Assembly (NCBI RefSeq): GCF_009557615.1
Contig: NZ_CP045652.1
Location: forward strand, 1-64,000
DNA length: 64,000 bases
Direction: 5' to 3'
DNA from: Sphingobacteruim zhuxiongii
Lineage (GTDB): Bacteria; Bacteroidota; Bacteroidia; Sphingobacteriales; Sphingobacteriaceae
Shown: positions 34,940-45,202 of the stretch, one piece after another
Layout of the letters: the number at the start of each line of letters is the position of its first letter
How positions within the stretch are numbered: position 1 is the stretch's first letter
Notes under the pieces: model-generated
Database searches by the model: none
Told to the model about the DNA's origin: nothing
The model's input: only the letters and a program-made list of their open reading frames with translations
Made by a program: the position numbers and the translations under genes

Positions 34940-35541
34940 TGACAACCTACGAAAATCTACAACATTCGAATTTTTATTCTTATTACAGCAAGACTGGTCT
35001 TTCAGTGGCTGATTTTGAGCAACTAAGTCATCTATTTGAATTTCGTGAAGTTGACCATAACCAATTGATTATGCGTGCTGGAGAGGTTTGTAAACATATT
35101 CTTTTTGTAGAAAAAGGATTGTTACAACTGTTTAGTTTAGATGAAAAAGGAGGGGAACATATTATGCAGTTTGCTCCGGAGAACTGGCTTTTAATGGATC
35201 GTTCTAGTATGTATTTTAATGAACCTTCCAATTATTACATTAAAGCGTTGGAGCCATCTACAGTCGTGTTTATCCAGCCTAACTTCCTGGAAGAAGCGGG
35301 TAAAATAAATCATGAATTCACCTGTTTTACGGAAACTTCTCTACAAAGAAATATTCATTTTCTCCAACGAAGGATTAATTCTTTATTAGCGATGTCTGCA
35401 AAAGAGAGGTATTTAGAATTTGTTGCAATGTATCCGCAATTGTTACTGCGTGTGCCGCAATGGATGATCGCTTCTTATTTAGGGATCACTCCAGAAAGTT
35501 TAAGCCGAGTGCGAAGAGAGATTGCGAAAGATTCTTTCTAA
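34939..35541 (+). CDS. Crp/Fnr-family transcription regulator
   Basis: This 200-residue protein has an N-terminal cyclic-nucleotide-binding-like domain (about residues 20-120, with LFVEKGLLQLFSLDEKGGEHIMQFAPENWL) and a C-terminal helix-turn-helix near residues 170-192 (WMIASYLGITPESLSRVRREI). The Arg/Glu pair that binds cAMP and the Cys of Fnr clusters are not evident, so the ligand is unknown. Its ATG overlaps the bshC stop. It may regulate thiol or stress genes, but that is inferred only from position. Confidence 0.88.
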   Translation: MTTYENLQHSNFYSYYSKTGLSVADFEQLSHLFEFREVDHNQLIMRAGEVCKHILFVEKGLLQLFSLDEKGGEHIMQFAPENWLLMDRSSMYFNEPSNYYIKALEPSTVVFIQPNFLEEAGKINHEFTCFTETSLQRNIHFLQRRINSLLAMSAKERYLEFVAMYPQLLLRVPQWMIASYLGITPESLSRVRREIAKDSF

Positions 35542-35622
35542 ATGCACCTTAGTTTCGGATAAATTTTCTCCTTTATTAATTATTTGTTATTATTGTTTTT
35601 ATACCGATTGAATATAGAAACT

Positions 35623-36084
35623 ATGATAAGACCTATTTACATCCTTTTTGTCGCTTTTATTAGTTTAACCTCCTGTTCTAAAGAGGAGATAGATCCAAAT
35701 AGGTTTCGAATGGAAGTTGATTTACTACAAGGTTCCTGCGGTGTTATCAAATTGGATATTTCTAAAGGTAAAATGCGTCAAGACTTCCGTGAAAGCAAAT
35801 GTGAGCCGAATATATCGAGTGAATATTCTACAGTACTTCCTGAAGAGCAATACGAAAAATTAGTCCGCATGGTTGAAGATCTTCAGCTACTCAATATTCG
35901 TCGTGACGATTGTCAGCGTTGTACAGATGGAAAAGATGTCTTTGTAAAAATTAAAATGGGAGGACAATCAAATCAATTTACACTAGGTTTTACCCCACAA
36001 AAGACTGACGAGGGACGGTACAATGAATTTCTTCAGTTTTTAGACGATTATTTAATTCCCAAAAGCACATTAGAAAAAGAATAA
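35623..36084 (+). CDS. Lipoprotein, unknown function
   Basis: This 153-residue lipoprotein has a signal peptide with lipobox (FISLTSCSKEE, Cys near residue 18). The mature part has two Cys pairs (GSCGVIKLD and ESKCEP; DDCQRCTDG) and no recognised domain. The ATG at 35623 begins the signal peptide; an upstream TTG is less likely. It lies 81 bases after the Crp/Fnr gene. Confidence 0.7.
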   Translation: MIRPIYILFVAFISLTSCSKEEIDPNRFRMEVDLLQGSCGVIKLDISKGKMRQDFRESKCEPNISSEYSTVLPEEQYEKLVRMVEDLQLLNIRRDDCQRCTDGKDVFVKIKMGGQSNQFTLGFTPQKTDEGRYNEFLQFLDDYLIPKSTLEKE

Positions 36085-36482
36085 ACCAATTAAATGGCGG
36101 ACAATTTATATCCAACTGATCAGAATAAAAAAGCATAAGTTGGCCTTTCTTTATAGTTAATGTTGACGATTGGTATCCTGTATAATTCGCGGTATGTTTT
36201 CCTTTTTTGTTTCCGCGATATCATTCTCCATTCTCTTCATTGAACATCAAGCCTCTCCGACAATAACCGTAGAATTTATCCGTATCGAATAGCTATATTT
36301 TTTACATTTCGATGTGAAAGTTGTTCATTTAGGGATATTATACTGATAAAACCTATATGCTGATCGAATTGAAACAATAGTCTTGAGATATTAGATATAT
36401 TTTAACAAAATGTGCAATCGATTGATGTGTTAATAAATGTTTCTGAGACTTAAGTGGACGCAAAAAATATCTATAAAAAGCG
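36085..36482. other. Gene-free AT-rich stretch before gcvP
   Basis: About 400 bases with stops in all frames and no tRNA, strong hairpin or riboswitch pattern that I can recognise. A weak CCAACT...AGTTGG pairing lies near 36112-36141. I looked for a glycine riboswitch ahead of gcvP and did not see one. Confidence 0.6.
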
Positions 36483-36490
36483 TATCTTTG
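36483..36490 (+). promoter_or_regulatory. -7 box of gcvP
   Basis: TATCTTTG, a full TAnnTTTG match, 88 bases before the gcvP ATG. No clear -33 element at the right distance. Confidence 0.5.
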
Positions 36491-36578
36491 CACATCTAAT
36501 TTTTTTATAGCGAAAGTATCCTAAAGAAATTGGATAACAGAACGTTAAACATTGTAAATTTTGCAATTCCATCGTAAA

Positions 36579-39452
36579 ATGAGTAACATAAATTACCAAG
36601 AGAAATTCCAGGATCGCCATAATGGTCCTAGCGCTTCGCAAGTAGAGGAAATGTTGACTGTACTTGGCGTTAGCTCTTTAGAAGAACTTATTGAGCAAAC
36701 AGTACCTGCGCAAATTCGTAAAAAAGAGCCTTTAAAGTTACCTGCAGCATTAAGTGAGGTGGCTTACCTTGAAAAGGTTGCTCAAATCGCCGAAAAAAAT
36801 AAAGTATTCAAATCTTATATCGGTCAAGGATATTTCGATGTGATTTTACCAGGAGTGATCCAACGTAACGTATTCGAAAATCCAGGATGGTATACACAAT
36901 ACACGCCTTATCAAGCAGAGATCGCTCAAGGTCGTCTTCAAGCGTTATTGAACTTCCAAACGATGGTTTCTGACCTTACAGGATTAGAAGTTGCAAATGC
37001 TTCCCTACTAGATGAAGCGACGGCAGCTGCCGAAGCGATGTTTATGCTATATAGCACACGTAAAAACAAAGACGCTCATACTTTCTTAGTAACGCCAAAC
37101 ATCTATCCTCAAACATTAGACGTATTGCAAACTAGAGCGGTACCTTTTGGTGTTGAGATTCGTGTTGCAGATTTAACGGTAGATAACCTAGCCGACGATG
37201 TATTCGCTGCTTTTGTTCAATACCCTGCCGCTGACGGTTCTGTAGCAGATTATAAAGAGTTCACAGCGTTTGCACACGATAAAAACATTACGATCTGTGT
37301 TGCTACAGATTTAATGGCTTTAGCTCTTTTAACGCCTCCAGGCGAATGGGGAGCGGATGTAGTTGTGGGTAACTCTCAACGTTTCGGAGTACCAATGGGT
37401 TTTGGTGGTCCACACGCTGCGTTCTTCGCAACAAAAGACGCTTACAAACGTAATATTCCAGGTCGTATCATTGGTGTAACTTCAGACTCAAATGGAGAAT
37501 ACGCTTTACGTATGGCCCTTCAAACTCGTGAGCAACATATCCGTAGAGATAAAGCTTCTTCAAATATTTGTACTGCGCAAGCGCTATTAGCGATTATGGC
37601 GTCATTCTACGCGGTATATCATGGTCCTCAAGGAATCAAAAATATTGCTTTAAGAATCAACGACTTGACTAAACTTGCGGATAAAGCAATTCAAGCATTA
37701 GGATACAAACAAGTTAATACTTCATACTTCGACACCTTGCGTTTTGAAGTTGACAAAGAACTTAGCCCATTGAAGTCAGAAGCGTTGAATCAAGAGCTTA
37801 ACTTCTATTATGCGGATAATACCGTAGGAATCTCTATTGACGAGACAACTACCTTAGCAGATATTGAAACAATCGTTAAAGTATTTGCGAAGATTAAAGG
37901 TAAATCAGTAAACGATGTTGACTTATCTGCATTCACAAATGAATTAGGAAACTCAATTCCTGAGGAATTGGAGCGCACTTCGGATTACCTAACGCATCCA
38001 GTATTCAATAGCTACCATTCGGAGAGTGAGATGTTACGTTACATCAAGTCTTTGGAGGCGAAGGATCTTTCATTATGTCATTCTATGATTCCACTTGGAT
38101 CATGTACCATGAAATTGAATGCGACGACTGAAATGGTTCCTGTTACTTGGGCTCGTTTTGGTGGCTTACATCCATTTGCTCCAGTAGATCAAACAACGGG
38201 CTATATGCAGTTGATAAACGAGCTGAATGACTGGTTATGTGAGATTACTGGATTTGCTAAAATGTCTTTCCAACCGAACTCTGGTGCGCAAGGAGAGTAT
38301 GCAGGTCTGATGGTAATTCGCGCTTATCACCATAGTCGTGGCGATTTACACAGAGATATCTGTTTAATCCCTGCATCTGCACATGGTACTAACCCTGCGT
38401 CAGCTTCAATGGCTGGTTTAAAAGTGGTTGTTGTAAAATGTGATGAACGTGGAAATATCGACGTAGAAGATTTAAGAGCGAAGGCAACTGAACACGCAGC
38501 AAACCTAAACTCTTTAATGGTGACTTATCCATCAACACACGGTGTATTCGAAGAACCTATTGTTGAGATTTGTAATATTATTCACGAAAACGGTGGACAA
38601 GTATACATGGATGGCGCAAATATGAACGCTCAAGTAGGTTTAACCAGCCCAGGATATATTGGTGCTGACGTTTGTCACTTGAATTTACATAAAACGTTCT
38701 GTATTCCTCACGGTGGTGGTGGTCCAGGTATGGGGCCAATTGGTGTGGCATCACATTTAGTGCCTTTCCTTCCTAACCATGAAGTGATTGAAATATCAGG
38801 TGAAGAAGGTATTTCTGCAGTATCTGCAGCACCTTTCGGTTCGGCATCAATCTTAGTTATTTCTCACGCTTATATTGCAATGATGGGTGGAGAGGGATTA
38901 ACGGATGCAACGAAAACAGCAATATTGAACGCAAATTATATTAAAGCACGTCTAGAGTCGCACTATCCTGTATTATATGCAGGAGCAAACGGCCGTTGTG
39001 CTCACGAAATGATTTTAGATTGTCGTGAGTTCAAGAACGTAGGTGTTGAAGTTGCCGATATCGCTAAACGTTTAATGGACTACGGTTTCCACGCTCCAAC
39101 TGTATCTTTCCCTGTTGCTGGTACTTTGATGGTAGAGCCTACTGAATCTGAATCAAAAGCGGAATTAGATCGTTTCTGTGAAGCATTGATTGCTATTCGT
39201 CAAGAGATTGCAGCAGTAGAGAACGGAGAAGTTGATCAAAAAGACAATGTATTGAAACATGCTCCGCATACGGCACGTGTTGTAACGGCTGATGAGTGGG
39301 ATAGACCTTACTCACGTCAAAAAGCAGCGTATCCTGTAGAGTATTTAAGAGTAAATAAATTCTGGCCTTCTGTAGGTCGTGTAAACGATTCACAAGGTGA
39401 TAGAACATTAATCTGTTCATGCCCTCCAATCGAAGCTTACGCTGAAGCGTAA
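36579..39452 (+). CDS. gcvP: Glycine dehydrogenase (decarboxylating), GcvP
   Basis: GcvP is the PLP enzyme that decarboxylates glycine in the glycine cleavage system. The 957-residue protein is the fused form (alpha and beta halves in one chain), with [11 protein letters not shown] at the start, [14 protein letters not shown], the glycine-rich [15 protein letters not shown] motif, and the PLP-Lys site [20 protein letters not shown] near residue 704. I chose the ATG at 36579 because six upstream codons reaching a TTG do not fit the family. Its GcvT partner is at 25-26 kb; gcvH is not in the window. Confidence 0.97.
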   Translation: MSNINYQEKFQDRHNGPSASQVEEMLTVLGVSSLEELIEQTVPAQIRKKEPLKLPAALSEVAYLEKVAQIAEKNKVFKSYIGQGYFDVILPGVIQRNVFENPGWYTQYTPYQAEIAQGRLQALLNFQTMVSDLTGLEVANASLLDEATAAAEAMFMLYSTRKNKDAHTFLVTPNIYPQTLDVLQTRAVPFGVEIRVADLTVDNLADDVFAAFVQYPAADGSVADYKEFTAFAHDKNITICVATDLMALALLTPPGEWGADVVVGNSQRFGVPMGFGGPHAAFFATKDAYKRNIPGRIIGVTSDSNGEYALRMALQTREQHIRRDKASSNICTAQALLAIMASFYAVYHGPQGIKNIALRINDLTKLADKAIQALGYKQVNTSYFDTLRFEVDKELSPLKSEALNQELNFYYADNTVGISIDETTTLADIETIVKVFAKIKGKSVNDVDLSAFTNELGNSIPEELERTSDYLTHPVFNSYHSESEMLRYIKSLEAKDLSLCHSMIPLGSCTMKLNATTEMVPVTWARFGGLHPFAPVDQTTGYMQLINELNDWLCEITGFAKMSFQPNSGAQGEYAGLMVIRAYHHSRGDLHRDICLIPASAHGTNPASASMAGLKVVVVKCDERGNIDVEDLRAKATEHAANLNSLMVTYPSTHGVFEEPIVEICNIIHENGGQVYMDGANMNAQVGLTSPGYIGADVCHLNLHKTFCIPHGGGGPGMGPIGVASHLVPFLPNHEVIEISGEEGISAVSAAPFGSASILVISHAYIAMMGGEGLTDATKTAILNANYIKARLESHYPVLYAGANGRCAHEMILDCREFKNVGVEVADIAKRLMDYGFHAPTVSFPVAGTLMVEPTESESKAELDRFCEALIAIRQEIAAVENGEVDQKDNVLKHAPHTARVVTADEWDRPYSRQKAAYPVEYLRVNKFWPSVGRVNDSQGDRTLICSCPPIEAYAEA

Positions 39453-39503
39453 GGAAGATTAAGTCGGTTAATTCAGACAATAGTCATTTGACTTCGGTCA
39501 ACC

Positions 39504-39533
39504 AAGCGCCTCCATTTGTGGGGCGCTTTTTAT
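39504..39533 (+). terminator. Terminator after gcvP
   Basis: AAGCGCC pairs with GGCGCTT around an 11-base loop, followed by a T tract. Confidence 0.8.
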
Positions 39534-39767
39534 TTGTAATAGCAATAGGACTTTTGAATCTGTTCAGTGCACGTATTTTGCCCGCTATTTTTCTTTACCT
39601 GCCCCTCTATCTTTCCGGGTTTACATATACAGAGATAAATGCCCTATCCTATAGATTCTTAGGTAGGCTTTGTTTTATTGATTCGGTTTGGGTGGGTTTA
39701 GCTGCGATATGGAGATTGCAGAGTCTTATCGCAATTTCTTATCTTCGATTTAATAAAACCTAGAGCT

Positions 39768-40520
39768 ATGAGCAGAATAAACCTATTACTTACAACGTTA
39801 TTTTTATTGTTGACTGCAATGTCCACAGAGACATCCGCCCAGAAGAAACTATTTAAGTTTGGGGTAGAGAGAAGTTTTGAGGAGTCCATAATTAATGGTA
39901 AAAAGCAAGGAAAACCAATACAGTGGATTGATGTGAATACTTCCGACACCACATGGGTACCTAAAGGGAAGGTGTTAGTGAACAAAGGGAATCCAATTGG
40001 CGTCATTCGTTCTGAAAAAATGTATGAGAATTTTATCATCCATGTAGAGTGGCGACACTTAGAGAAAGGAGGGAATTCGGGAGTGTTTGTTTGGTCGGAT
40101 GCGGTTCCTGGTAAGAATGACTTACCGTTGGGGATGGAAGTTCAGATGCTGGAGTTAGATTGGGTAAATCAACATACCAAGGATGGTGTTGTTCCTCCGA
40201 TTGCTTACGTGCATGGTGAATTATTTGGTGCTGGCGGAATGACCGCTTCTCCGGATAATCCCCGTGGCGAACGGAGTAAGTCTCTTGAAAATCGCTGTCT
40301 GGGAGTTGGAGAGTGGAATAAGTATACGGTCGTTTGTATCGACGGTACGGTAAAGTTGGCGATAAATGGTAAATTTGTGAACAGTATCCGACTTGCTTCA
40401 AAGCGAAAAGGGTATGTTTGCTTAGAAGCCGAGGGGGCGCTAATGGAGTTCCGGAATTTTCAATTAATTGAATTGGAACCCGGGATAGTTAGACCCGAAT
40501 TTGTTGTCGATGCACTTTAG
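39768..40520 (+). CDS. Secreted DUF1080 (3-keto-disaccharide hydrolase-like) protein
   Basis: This 250-residue protein has a signal peptide (residues 1-24, ending TSAQ) and one DUF1080 domain, a concanavalin-like fold: [63 protein letters not shown], and the final [22 protein letters not shown]. Related proteins act on sugars, including 3-keto-glycosides. The true substrate cannot be read from the sequence. It stands between the gcvP terminator and an amidase gene. Confidence 0.88.
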   Translation: MSRINLLLTTLFLLLTAMSTETSAQKKLFKFGVERSFEESIINGKKQGKPIQWIDVNTSDTTWVPKGKVLVNKGNPIGVIRSEKMYENFIIHVEWRHLEKGGNSGVFVWSDAVPGKNDLPLGMEVQMLELDWVNQHTKDGVVPPIAYVHGELFGAGGMTASPDNPRGERSKSLENRCLGVGEWNKYTVVCIDGTVKLAINGKFVNSIRLASKRKGYVCLEAEGALMEFRNFQLIELEPGIVRPEFVVDAL

Positions 40521-40556
40521 ATTGCATTTAACAATCAGTACATAAATGAATAAATA

Positions 40557-41381
40557 ATGATTAAAAACGTATTTCTGTATTTTGTAATTGTCGTATTAGC
40601 GACTTCATGTGCTGGTGGAAAATATGCCGCTTCTGAGAAAGTATACAAAAAGAAGGCTCAGGAATTTGCAGAGGTTTATAAAGAAGCTCCAGTGGAGGGG
40701 CAGCTCGCAAAAATTGCTGCAGATCAAAAGGAATGGATTGCATCAACGAACTTTGGAATGAGGAAACCTAATTATGTAATGATTCATCATACTGCACAAG
40801 CTTCCTTAGATCAAACGGTTAAGACATTTCATAATCAGAAAGTAGGGGTAAGCTCACATTATGTGATCGGTCGCGATGGAAAGATTGTACAGATGGTTAA
40901 TGATTATTTCAGAGCGCATCATGCTGGTGCTGGAAGATGGGGGAATGATACAGATTTAAATTCTTCTTCGATTGGTATTGAACTTGACAACAATGGAACA
41001 ACCGATCCATGGCCAGATAGTCAAATCCAATCTTTGGTAAAGCTTTTACAATACTTAAAAACATCCTATAATATCCCTCAAGGGAATTTTATAGGCCATA
41101 TGGACTACGCACCATCTCGTAAGAATGACCCGTCTAGATTTCCGTGGAAGATATTAGCGGATCAAGGATTTGGATACTGGTATGATCAGCCACTTGAGGA
41201 AGTGCCCGCAAATTTTGATGTGAAAGTCGCGTTAAAAATTATAGGCTTTGATGTGAAAAACCTAGATGCTGCAATTAAAGGGTTTAAATACCACTATATT
41301 CAAGAGAACCCGAATGTAGCGACACTGAACGAACAAGATATGCGTATTTTATATGCGATTTTTAAGAAATATCTAGATTAG
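40557..41381 (+). CDS. N-acetylmuramoyl-L-alanine amidase lipoprotein
   Basis: This 274-residue lipoprotein (lipobox VLATSCAGG, Cys near residue 18) carries an Amidase_2/PGRP domain with zinc ligands in NYVMIHHTAQ (about residue 78) and in FIGHMDYAPSRKNDP (about 181-195). The gap in between holds GVSSHYVIGRDGKIVQMV and SSIGIELDNNG. It cleaves the bond between muramic acid and the peptide, probably in peptidoglycan recycling at the outer membrane (AmiD-like). The C-terminal 70 residues look like a wall-binding or helper segment. A bidirectional terminator follows. Confidence 0.9.
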   Translation: MIKNVFLYFVIVVLATSCAGGKYAASEKVYKKKAQEFAEVYKEAPVEGQLAKIAADQKEWIASTNFGMRKPNYVMIHHTAQASLDQTVKTFHNQKVGVSSHYVIGRDGKIVQMVNDYFRAHHAGAGRWGNDTDLNSSSIGIELDNNGTTDPWPDSQIQSLVKLLQYLKTSYNIPQGNFIGHMDYAPSRKNDPSRFPWKILADQGFGYWYDQPLEEVPANFDVKVALKIIGFDVKNLDAAIKGFKYHYIQENPNVATLNEQDMRILYAIFKKYLD

Positions 41382-41446
41382 AAACCTTGAATTTATAATA
41401 GCGTATTTTGATGTCTTTCAAAGGGGAAAGATAACTTCAAGAACAA

Positions 41447-41485
41447 AAGAAAGAGCTTTATCATCACGATAAAGCTCTTTCTTGT
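41447..41485. terminator. Bidirectional 16-bp hairpin terminator
   Basis: A perfect 16-bp stem (AAGAAAGAGCTTTATC / GATAAAGCTCTTTCTT) with loop ATCAC lies between convergent genes. Confidence 0.88.
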
Positions 41486-41507
41486 ATTTAGCGATTCCGC
41501 ATATATG

Positions 41508-42821
41508 TTAAATCTCTTTTACGAATTTCTCATCGTAGTTCTCGATATCGATAATGTATTTGTTTTGAATAAGGAAGTCGAATAACGGCTTTGCTTCTTC
41601 CGAGACCGGCATATTTTTCGTTGTAACGATTTGCTCCTTCTTTTTGTCGAGATATGGGTAAGCATAAAGTTTTACGTTTTTGCTGAACATGCCCGAGATA
41701 TAAGATAGCAGCTCGTTGGTATAGTTTTCCTTGTTGTAGTTATGTGTATTGAATATATTCTTCAAGTTGAATACGTTGGTTGCAATACCGACATGTCTTG
41801 GTTTGAAGCTTTGAACAAATTCTGCGAGGTGATTGTTACGGCGAAAGTTAGATACTAAAATGTTATTTCCTGTGGAACATAAGTATTCAGCACGTTCTGC
41901 GAAATAATTTAAATCCTCATCGGTGATATTAGAGTTTTCATCTAATACATTACCCATAAGTACTTCGATTAAAACAACCGTGTTTTCTGCTGTAGCACCA
42001 GTATTCTTGCGGAATTCTTCTACGGCTAAGTTGAATAGGTCAAAGTTTGGGTTTGACTTCTGACGATACTTAGTGCGGAGAATAATGATATTCTTCTTAT
42101 AAAGATAATCTTTGATTTGTGCTGCTTTCGCATCAGGTTTAAATATGGCGGCTTTTGCGAAACCTTTAGCGATTAAATACAAGTTTAATAAGCGTTCATT
42201 TGCCTTTTCAAAGATAGGTCCTGACACTTTCACTAAATCGATCTCTACGGAACCAATTGATAGGTTGTCGACTAATGACTCAATCATGGTTTGCGGGTTT
42301 TCCGCATAATAATACGCTGCAAAAACAAGATTAACACCTAAGATTCCCAACACCTTTGTTTGTAATCGGTTGTCACTATCTAAGAGGCGAACGTGAATTA
42401 CAATATCATTTGTAGGTCCATCGACTTCATGTTGGAATCGGATACCGATCCACCCATGTGGTTCATTGGATTTCGTGAAATTTAGCGTAGTTACCGTATC
42501 TGCAAAAGCAAAGAATTTCTTGCTGTCGTATTTTTCTCCTTGTAAACGTTCTTTTAATAAATCGAATTCATGATCTAGCATTTTGTTCAAGCGCGTGCGG
42601 CTAACATAGCGACCTGATTCTTCAACACCGTAAATTGCATCAGAAAAAGCCATATCATAGGCAGATATCGTTTTTGCAATCGTTCCAGAAGCTGCACCCG
42701 CTTCAAAGAAATTACGAGCTACTTCTTGCCCTGCACCAATCTCGGCGAACGTTCCGTAAATATCAGGGTTAAGGTTGATTTTTAGCGCTTTTCGCTTTGT
42801 TTCATAAATTTCTCTAGCCAT
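41508..42821 (-). CDS. Conserved soluble protein of unknown function (437 aa)
   Basis: This 437-residue protein has no signal peptide or membrane helix. Recognisable segments are YETKRKALKINLNPDIYG at the start, TFAEIGAGQEVARNFFEAG, AFADTVTTLNF near 125 and HGWIGIRFQHE. I recall close relatives across Bacteroidota, with inconsistent annotations that I do not trust. The acidic and hydrophobic pattern suggests a mixed alpha/beta enzyme, but no catalytic motif stands out. It is monocistronic, with a -7 box 4 bases before the ATG, so probably a leaderless transcript. Confidence 0.85.
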   Translation of the reverse strand: MAREIYETKRKALKINLNPDIYGTFAEIGAGQEVARNFFEAGAASGTIAKTISAYDMAFSDAIYGVEESGRYVSRTRLNKMLDHEFDLLKERLQGEKYDSKKFFAFADTVTTLNFTKSNEPHGWIGIRFQHEVDGPTNDIVIHVRLLDSDNRLQTKVLGILGVNLVFAAYYYAENPQTMIESLVDNLSIGSVEIDLVKVSGPIFEKANERLLNLYLIAKGFAKAAIFKPDAKAAQIKDYLYKKNIIILRTKYRQKSNPNFDLFNLAVEEFRKNTGATAENTVVLIEVLMGNVLDENSNITDEDLNYFAERAEYLCSTGNNILVSNFRRNNHLAEFVQSFKPRHVGIATNVFNLKNIFNTHNYNKENYTNELLSYISGMFSKNVKLYAYPYLDKKKEQIVTTKNMPVSEEAKPLFDFLIQNKYIIDIENYDEKFVKEI

Positions 42822-42825
42822 ACGG

Positions 42826-42833
42826 CAAAGGTA
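42826..42833 (-). promoter_or_regulatory. -7 box directly before the 437-aa gene
   Basis: Minus-strand TACCTTTG, a full TAnnTTTG match, ending 4 bases before the ATG at 42821. Predicts a leaderless mRNA. Confidence 0.6.
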
Positions 42834-42893
42834 ACAAAATAGCGTTGAATATTGCGATATGGAGGGCTAAGAAAGAATAAAGTTAGGTTTATA

Positions 42894-43436
42894 TTATAAT
42901 AAACCTAACTTCTTAAAACTGTAGAATAGGGCAGAGCTGTGCAATGCCTGTCCGATTTTATTTTCAAATAGGAATGTCTTCGCTTCTTCAATATCCATCT
43001 CCACGACTTCGATATCTTCTGATGCATCAAGTTCTTGTTCCTGTATTTTTACTCCGTCGCGTAGAATATAAGTGTATGTTGGATTCCCGGAAGTAGCAGG
43101 ATTAGCATAGAGTTTACAAACATATTCCAGAGAACCGAAAGCATAGCCCGTTTCTTCCAATAGCTCGCGTCGAGCAGCTACTTCTGGATCTTCACCATCT
43201 TCAACCACCCCAGCAGGTAATTCTACGAGGATCTCTCCTGCGCCATGACGATATTGACGAACAAAGAGAATTTTGTTCGTTTTCGTAATAGCAACCATAT
43301 TCACCCATTGAGGGTATTCTAAGACGTAGTATTCGTCTTTTATATTGCCGTTAGGCATTTCTAGCCGATCTACTCTTAACGTCGCCCAAGGGCGTTGTAT
43401 GATGTATTTAGAGTCTAATACTTTCCACTTTTCCAT
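42894..43436 (-). CDS. Nudix hydrolase (ADP-ribose pyrophosphatase type)
   Basis: This 180-residue protein has a complete Nudix box, GVVEDGEDPEVAARRELLEETGY (read as G-x5-E-x7-REUxEExGU), near residues 79-101. ILFVRQYRHGAGEILVELPAG precedes it, typical of ADP-ribose pyrophosphatases. It hydrolyses nucleoside diphosphate-X compounds. It lies directly after the phosphohexomutase gene on the same strand with no gap. Confidence 0.9.
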   Translation of the reverse strand: MEKWKVLDSKYIIQRPWATLRVDRLEMPNGNIKDEYYVLEYPQWVNMVAITKTNKILFVRQYRHGAGEILVELPAGVVEDGEDPEVAARRELLEETGYAFGSLEYVCKLYANPATSGNPTYTYILRDGVKIQEQELDASEDIEVVEMDIEEAKTFLFENKIGQALHSSALFYSFKKLGLL

Positions 43437-45176
43437 TTAGTCTTTGATTATATCCGCCATCATGACGTCAACTTTATCATCTAAACGGTTTGAGACTTGT
43501 CCATAATCTGTAGAGAAGGATAACTTCTCTTTCACTGAACAATAGAACTTAATCTTTGGTTCTGTTCCCGAAGGACGCGCAGAGATTACATCACCATCGA
43601 TCGTGATGAACTGAAGAACATCAGATTTCGGTAAATCAATTTTCGATTTCTTACCCGTTTTCATGTCAGTTGTTTCGCTCAGTTGATAATCGCGAACCTC
43701 AACGACTTCAATATCACCTAAAGACTTTGGAAGGTTTGCACGCAGATCAGCCATCATTTGTTTGATCTCATCCGCTCCCGCCTTACCTTTTTTAGTTAAA
43801 GAGATAAGTTTCTCTTTGTAGAATCCGTACTTTAAATATAATTCAATCAATACATCATAGAGCGATTTCCCTTGACTCTTAAAGTAAGCGGTCATCTCAG
43901 CAATAAAAGCACAAGAATTTACGGCGTCTTTATCTCGAACCAGGTCACCAACTAAATAACCATAGCTTTCCTCTCCGCCAACAAGGTAATTTTCCTTGCC
44001 AAGCAAATTGGTCATTACTTCTCCGATGTATTTAAACCCGGTTAAAGTTTCGTAGTATTTAACCTGATGTGCATCCGCTATCGCGGCGAATAAATTCGAG
44101 GTTACAATTGTTTTTACGATGTAGTCATTAGGTTTAAGTTGTCCTAATGCTTTTTTTGATGATAGCACATAGTAGCTTAATAAACTACCAATTTGATTGC
44201 CATTGATGAGTTGGAAAGTTCCCGATGGAGTCTTGATTGCCACTCCAACGCGGTCGGCATCTGGGTCTGTTGCCATGACTACATCAGCGTCAATATCTTG
44301 ACCTTTTTGCTTTGCTTTTGCCATAGCCTCTTCTTCCTCTGGATTAGGATAGATGACCGTTGGGAAATTACCATTTGGCTCCGCTTGCTCATCAACAATA
44401 GTGACTTGTTCGAATCCCCAAGCTTTTAATATTTTTGGTACAACTGTGATACCTGTTCCATGAATTGGCGAATAGACAATCTTTAGGTCTTTTTGCGCCT
44501 GTACAGCTTCTGGATGGATCGAAAGCTTGGTATTAGCGGCAATGTAGATATCGTCAAAATCCTCTCCCACGAGCGTAATGTTTCGCTCGTCGCGATCAAA
44601 TTTGATTTCATTCACTGACTGTATGGCATTCACCTCGGAAATTACATTTTTGTCATGAGGAGCAACCAGTTGTCCTCCATCATTCCAGTAAGCTTTATAA
44701 CCGTTGTATTCTTTCGGGTTGTGAGAAGCCGTAAGCATGACACCGCCCTGGCAGTGGAAATGACGAACAGCAAAGGATAATACTGGAGTAGGACGTAATT
44801 CTTTGAAAAGATAAACATGAATACCATTCGCAGAAAACACATCGGCAACAAGATTTCCGAATGCCTGTGAATTATTTCGACTGTCGTAAGAAACGGCGAC
44901 TTTAATATCCTCTCCTGGGAATTGCTTAATCAAATAGTTAGCTAATCCTTGTGTCGCTTTGCCAATCGTGTATTTGTTCATACGGTTCGAACCGACACCC
45001 ATAATACCCCTTAAGCCCCCTGTACCAAATTCTAACTCCTTGTAGAAAGAGTCTAATAATTCTGTCTCTTCATTGTTGTCGACCAGTTGTTGCACCTCAG
45101 CAACCGTTGCTAGGTCGTATTCGTTCGTCAACCATTGGTTGATTCTCGATTGTGTTTCTTTATCTAAATTGCCCAT
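43437..45176 (-). CDS. Phosphoglucomutase/phosphomannomutase-family phosphohexomutase
   Basis: This 579-residue enzyme moves phosphate between C1 and C6 of a hexose. It has GTGGLRGIMGVGSNRMN near residues 48-64, the catalytic-Ser loop MLTASHNPKEYNGYK near 144-158, metal site DPDADRVGV near 306-314, and the sugar-phosphate loop GGEESYGY. The length and order are those of the PGM2/PMM2-like bacterial type. Glucose or mannose preference is not clear. It is co-transcribed with the Nudix gene. Confidence 0.93.
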   Translation of the reverse strand: MGNLDKETQSRINQWLTNEYDLATVAEVQQLVDNNEETELLDSFYKELEFGTGGLRGIMGVGSNRMNKYTIGKATQGLANYLIKQFPGEDIKVAVSYDSRNNSQAFGNLVADVFSANGIHVYLFKELRPTPVLSFAVRHFHCQGGVMLTASHNPKEYNGYKAYWNDGGQLVAPHDKNVISEVNAIQSVNEIKFDRDERNITLVGEDFDDIYIAANTKLSIHPEAVQAQKDLKIVYSPIHGTGITVVPKILKAWGFEQVTIVDEQAEPNGNFPTVIYPNPEEEEAMAKAKQKGQDIDADVVMATDPDADRVGVAIKTPSGTFQLINGNQIGSLLSYYVLSSKKALGQLKPNDYIVKTIVTSNLFAAIADAHQVKYYETLTGFKYIGEVMTNLLGKENYLVGGEESYGYLVGDLVRDKDAVNSCAFIAEMTAYFKSQGKSLYDVLIELYLKYGFYKEKLISLTKKGKAGADEIKQMMADLRANLPKSLGDIEVVEVRDYQLSETTDMKTGKKSKIDLPKSDVLQFITIDGDVISARPSGTEPKIKFYCSVKEKLSFSTDYGQVSNRLDDKVDVMMADIIKD

Positions 45177-45202
45177 AAGGTCTTAATAAATAGTGTTCTT
45201 TT

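Noticed and set aside
36085..36578. Glycine riboswitch before gcvP
   Set aside because: I could not see the paired aptamer pattern or an expression platform hairpin; the leader after the -7 box is under 100 bases.
39488..39763. 91-codon hydrophobic ORF after gcvP
   Set aside because: It starts with TTG, has no internal ATG, and its first part overlaps the gcvP terminator hairpin; no family match. Probably not a gene.
40036..40401. 121-codon minus-strand ORF inside the DUF1080 gene
   Set aside because: Shadow of the conserved DUF1080 reading frame.
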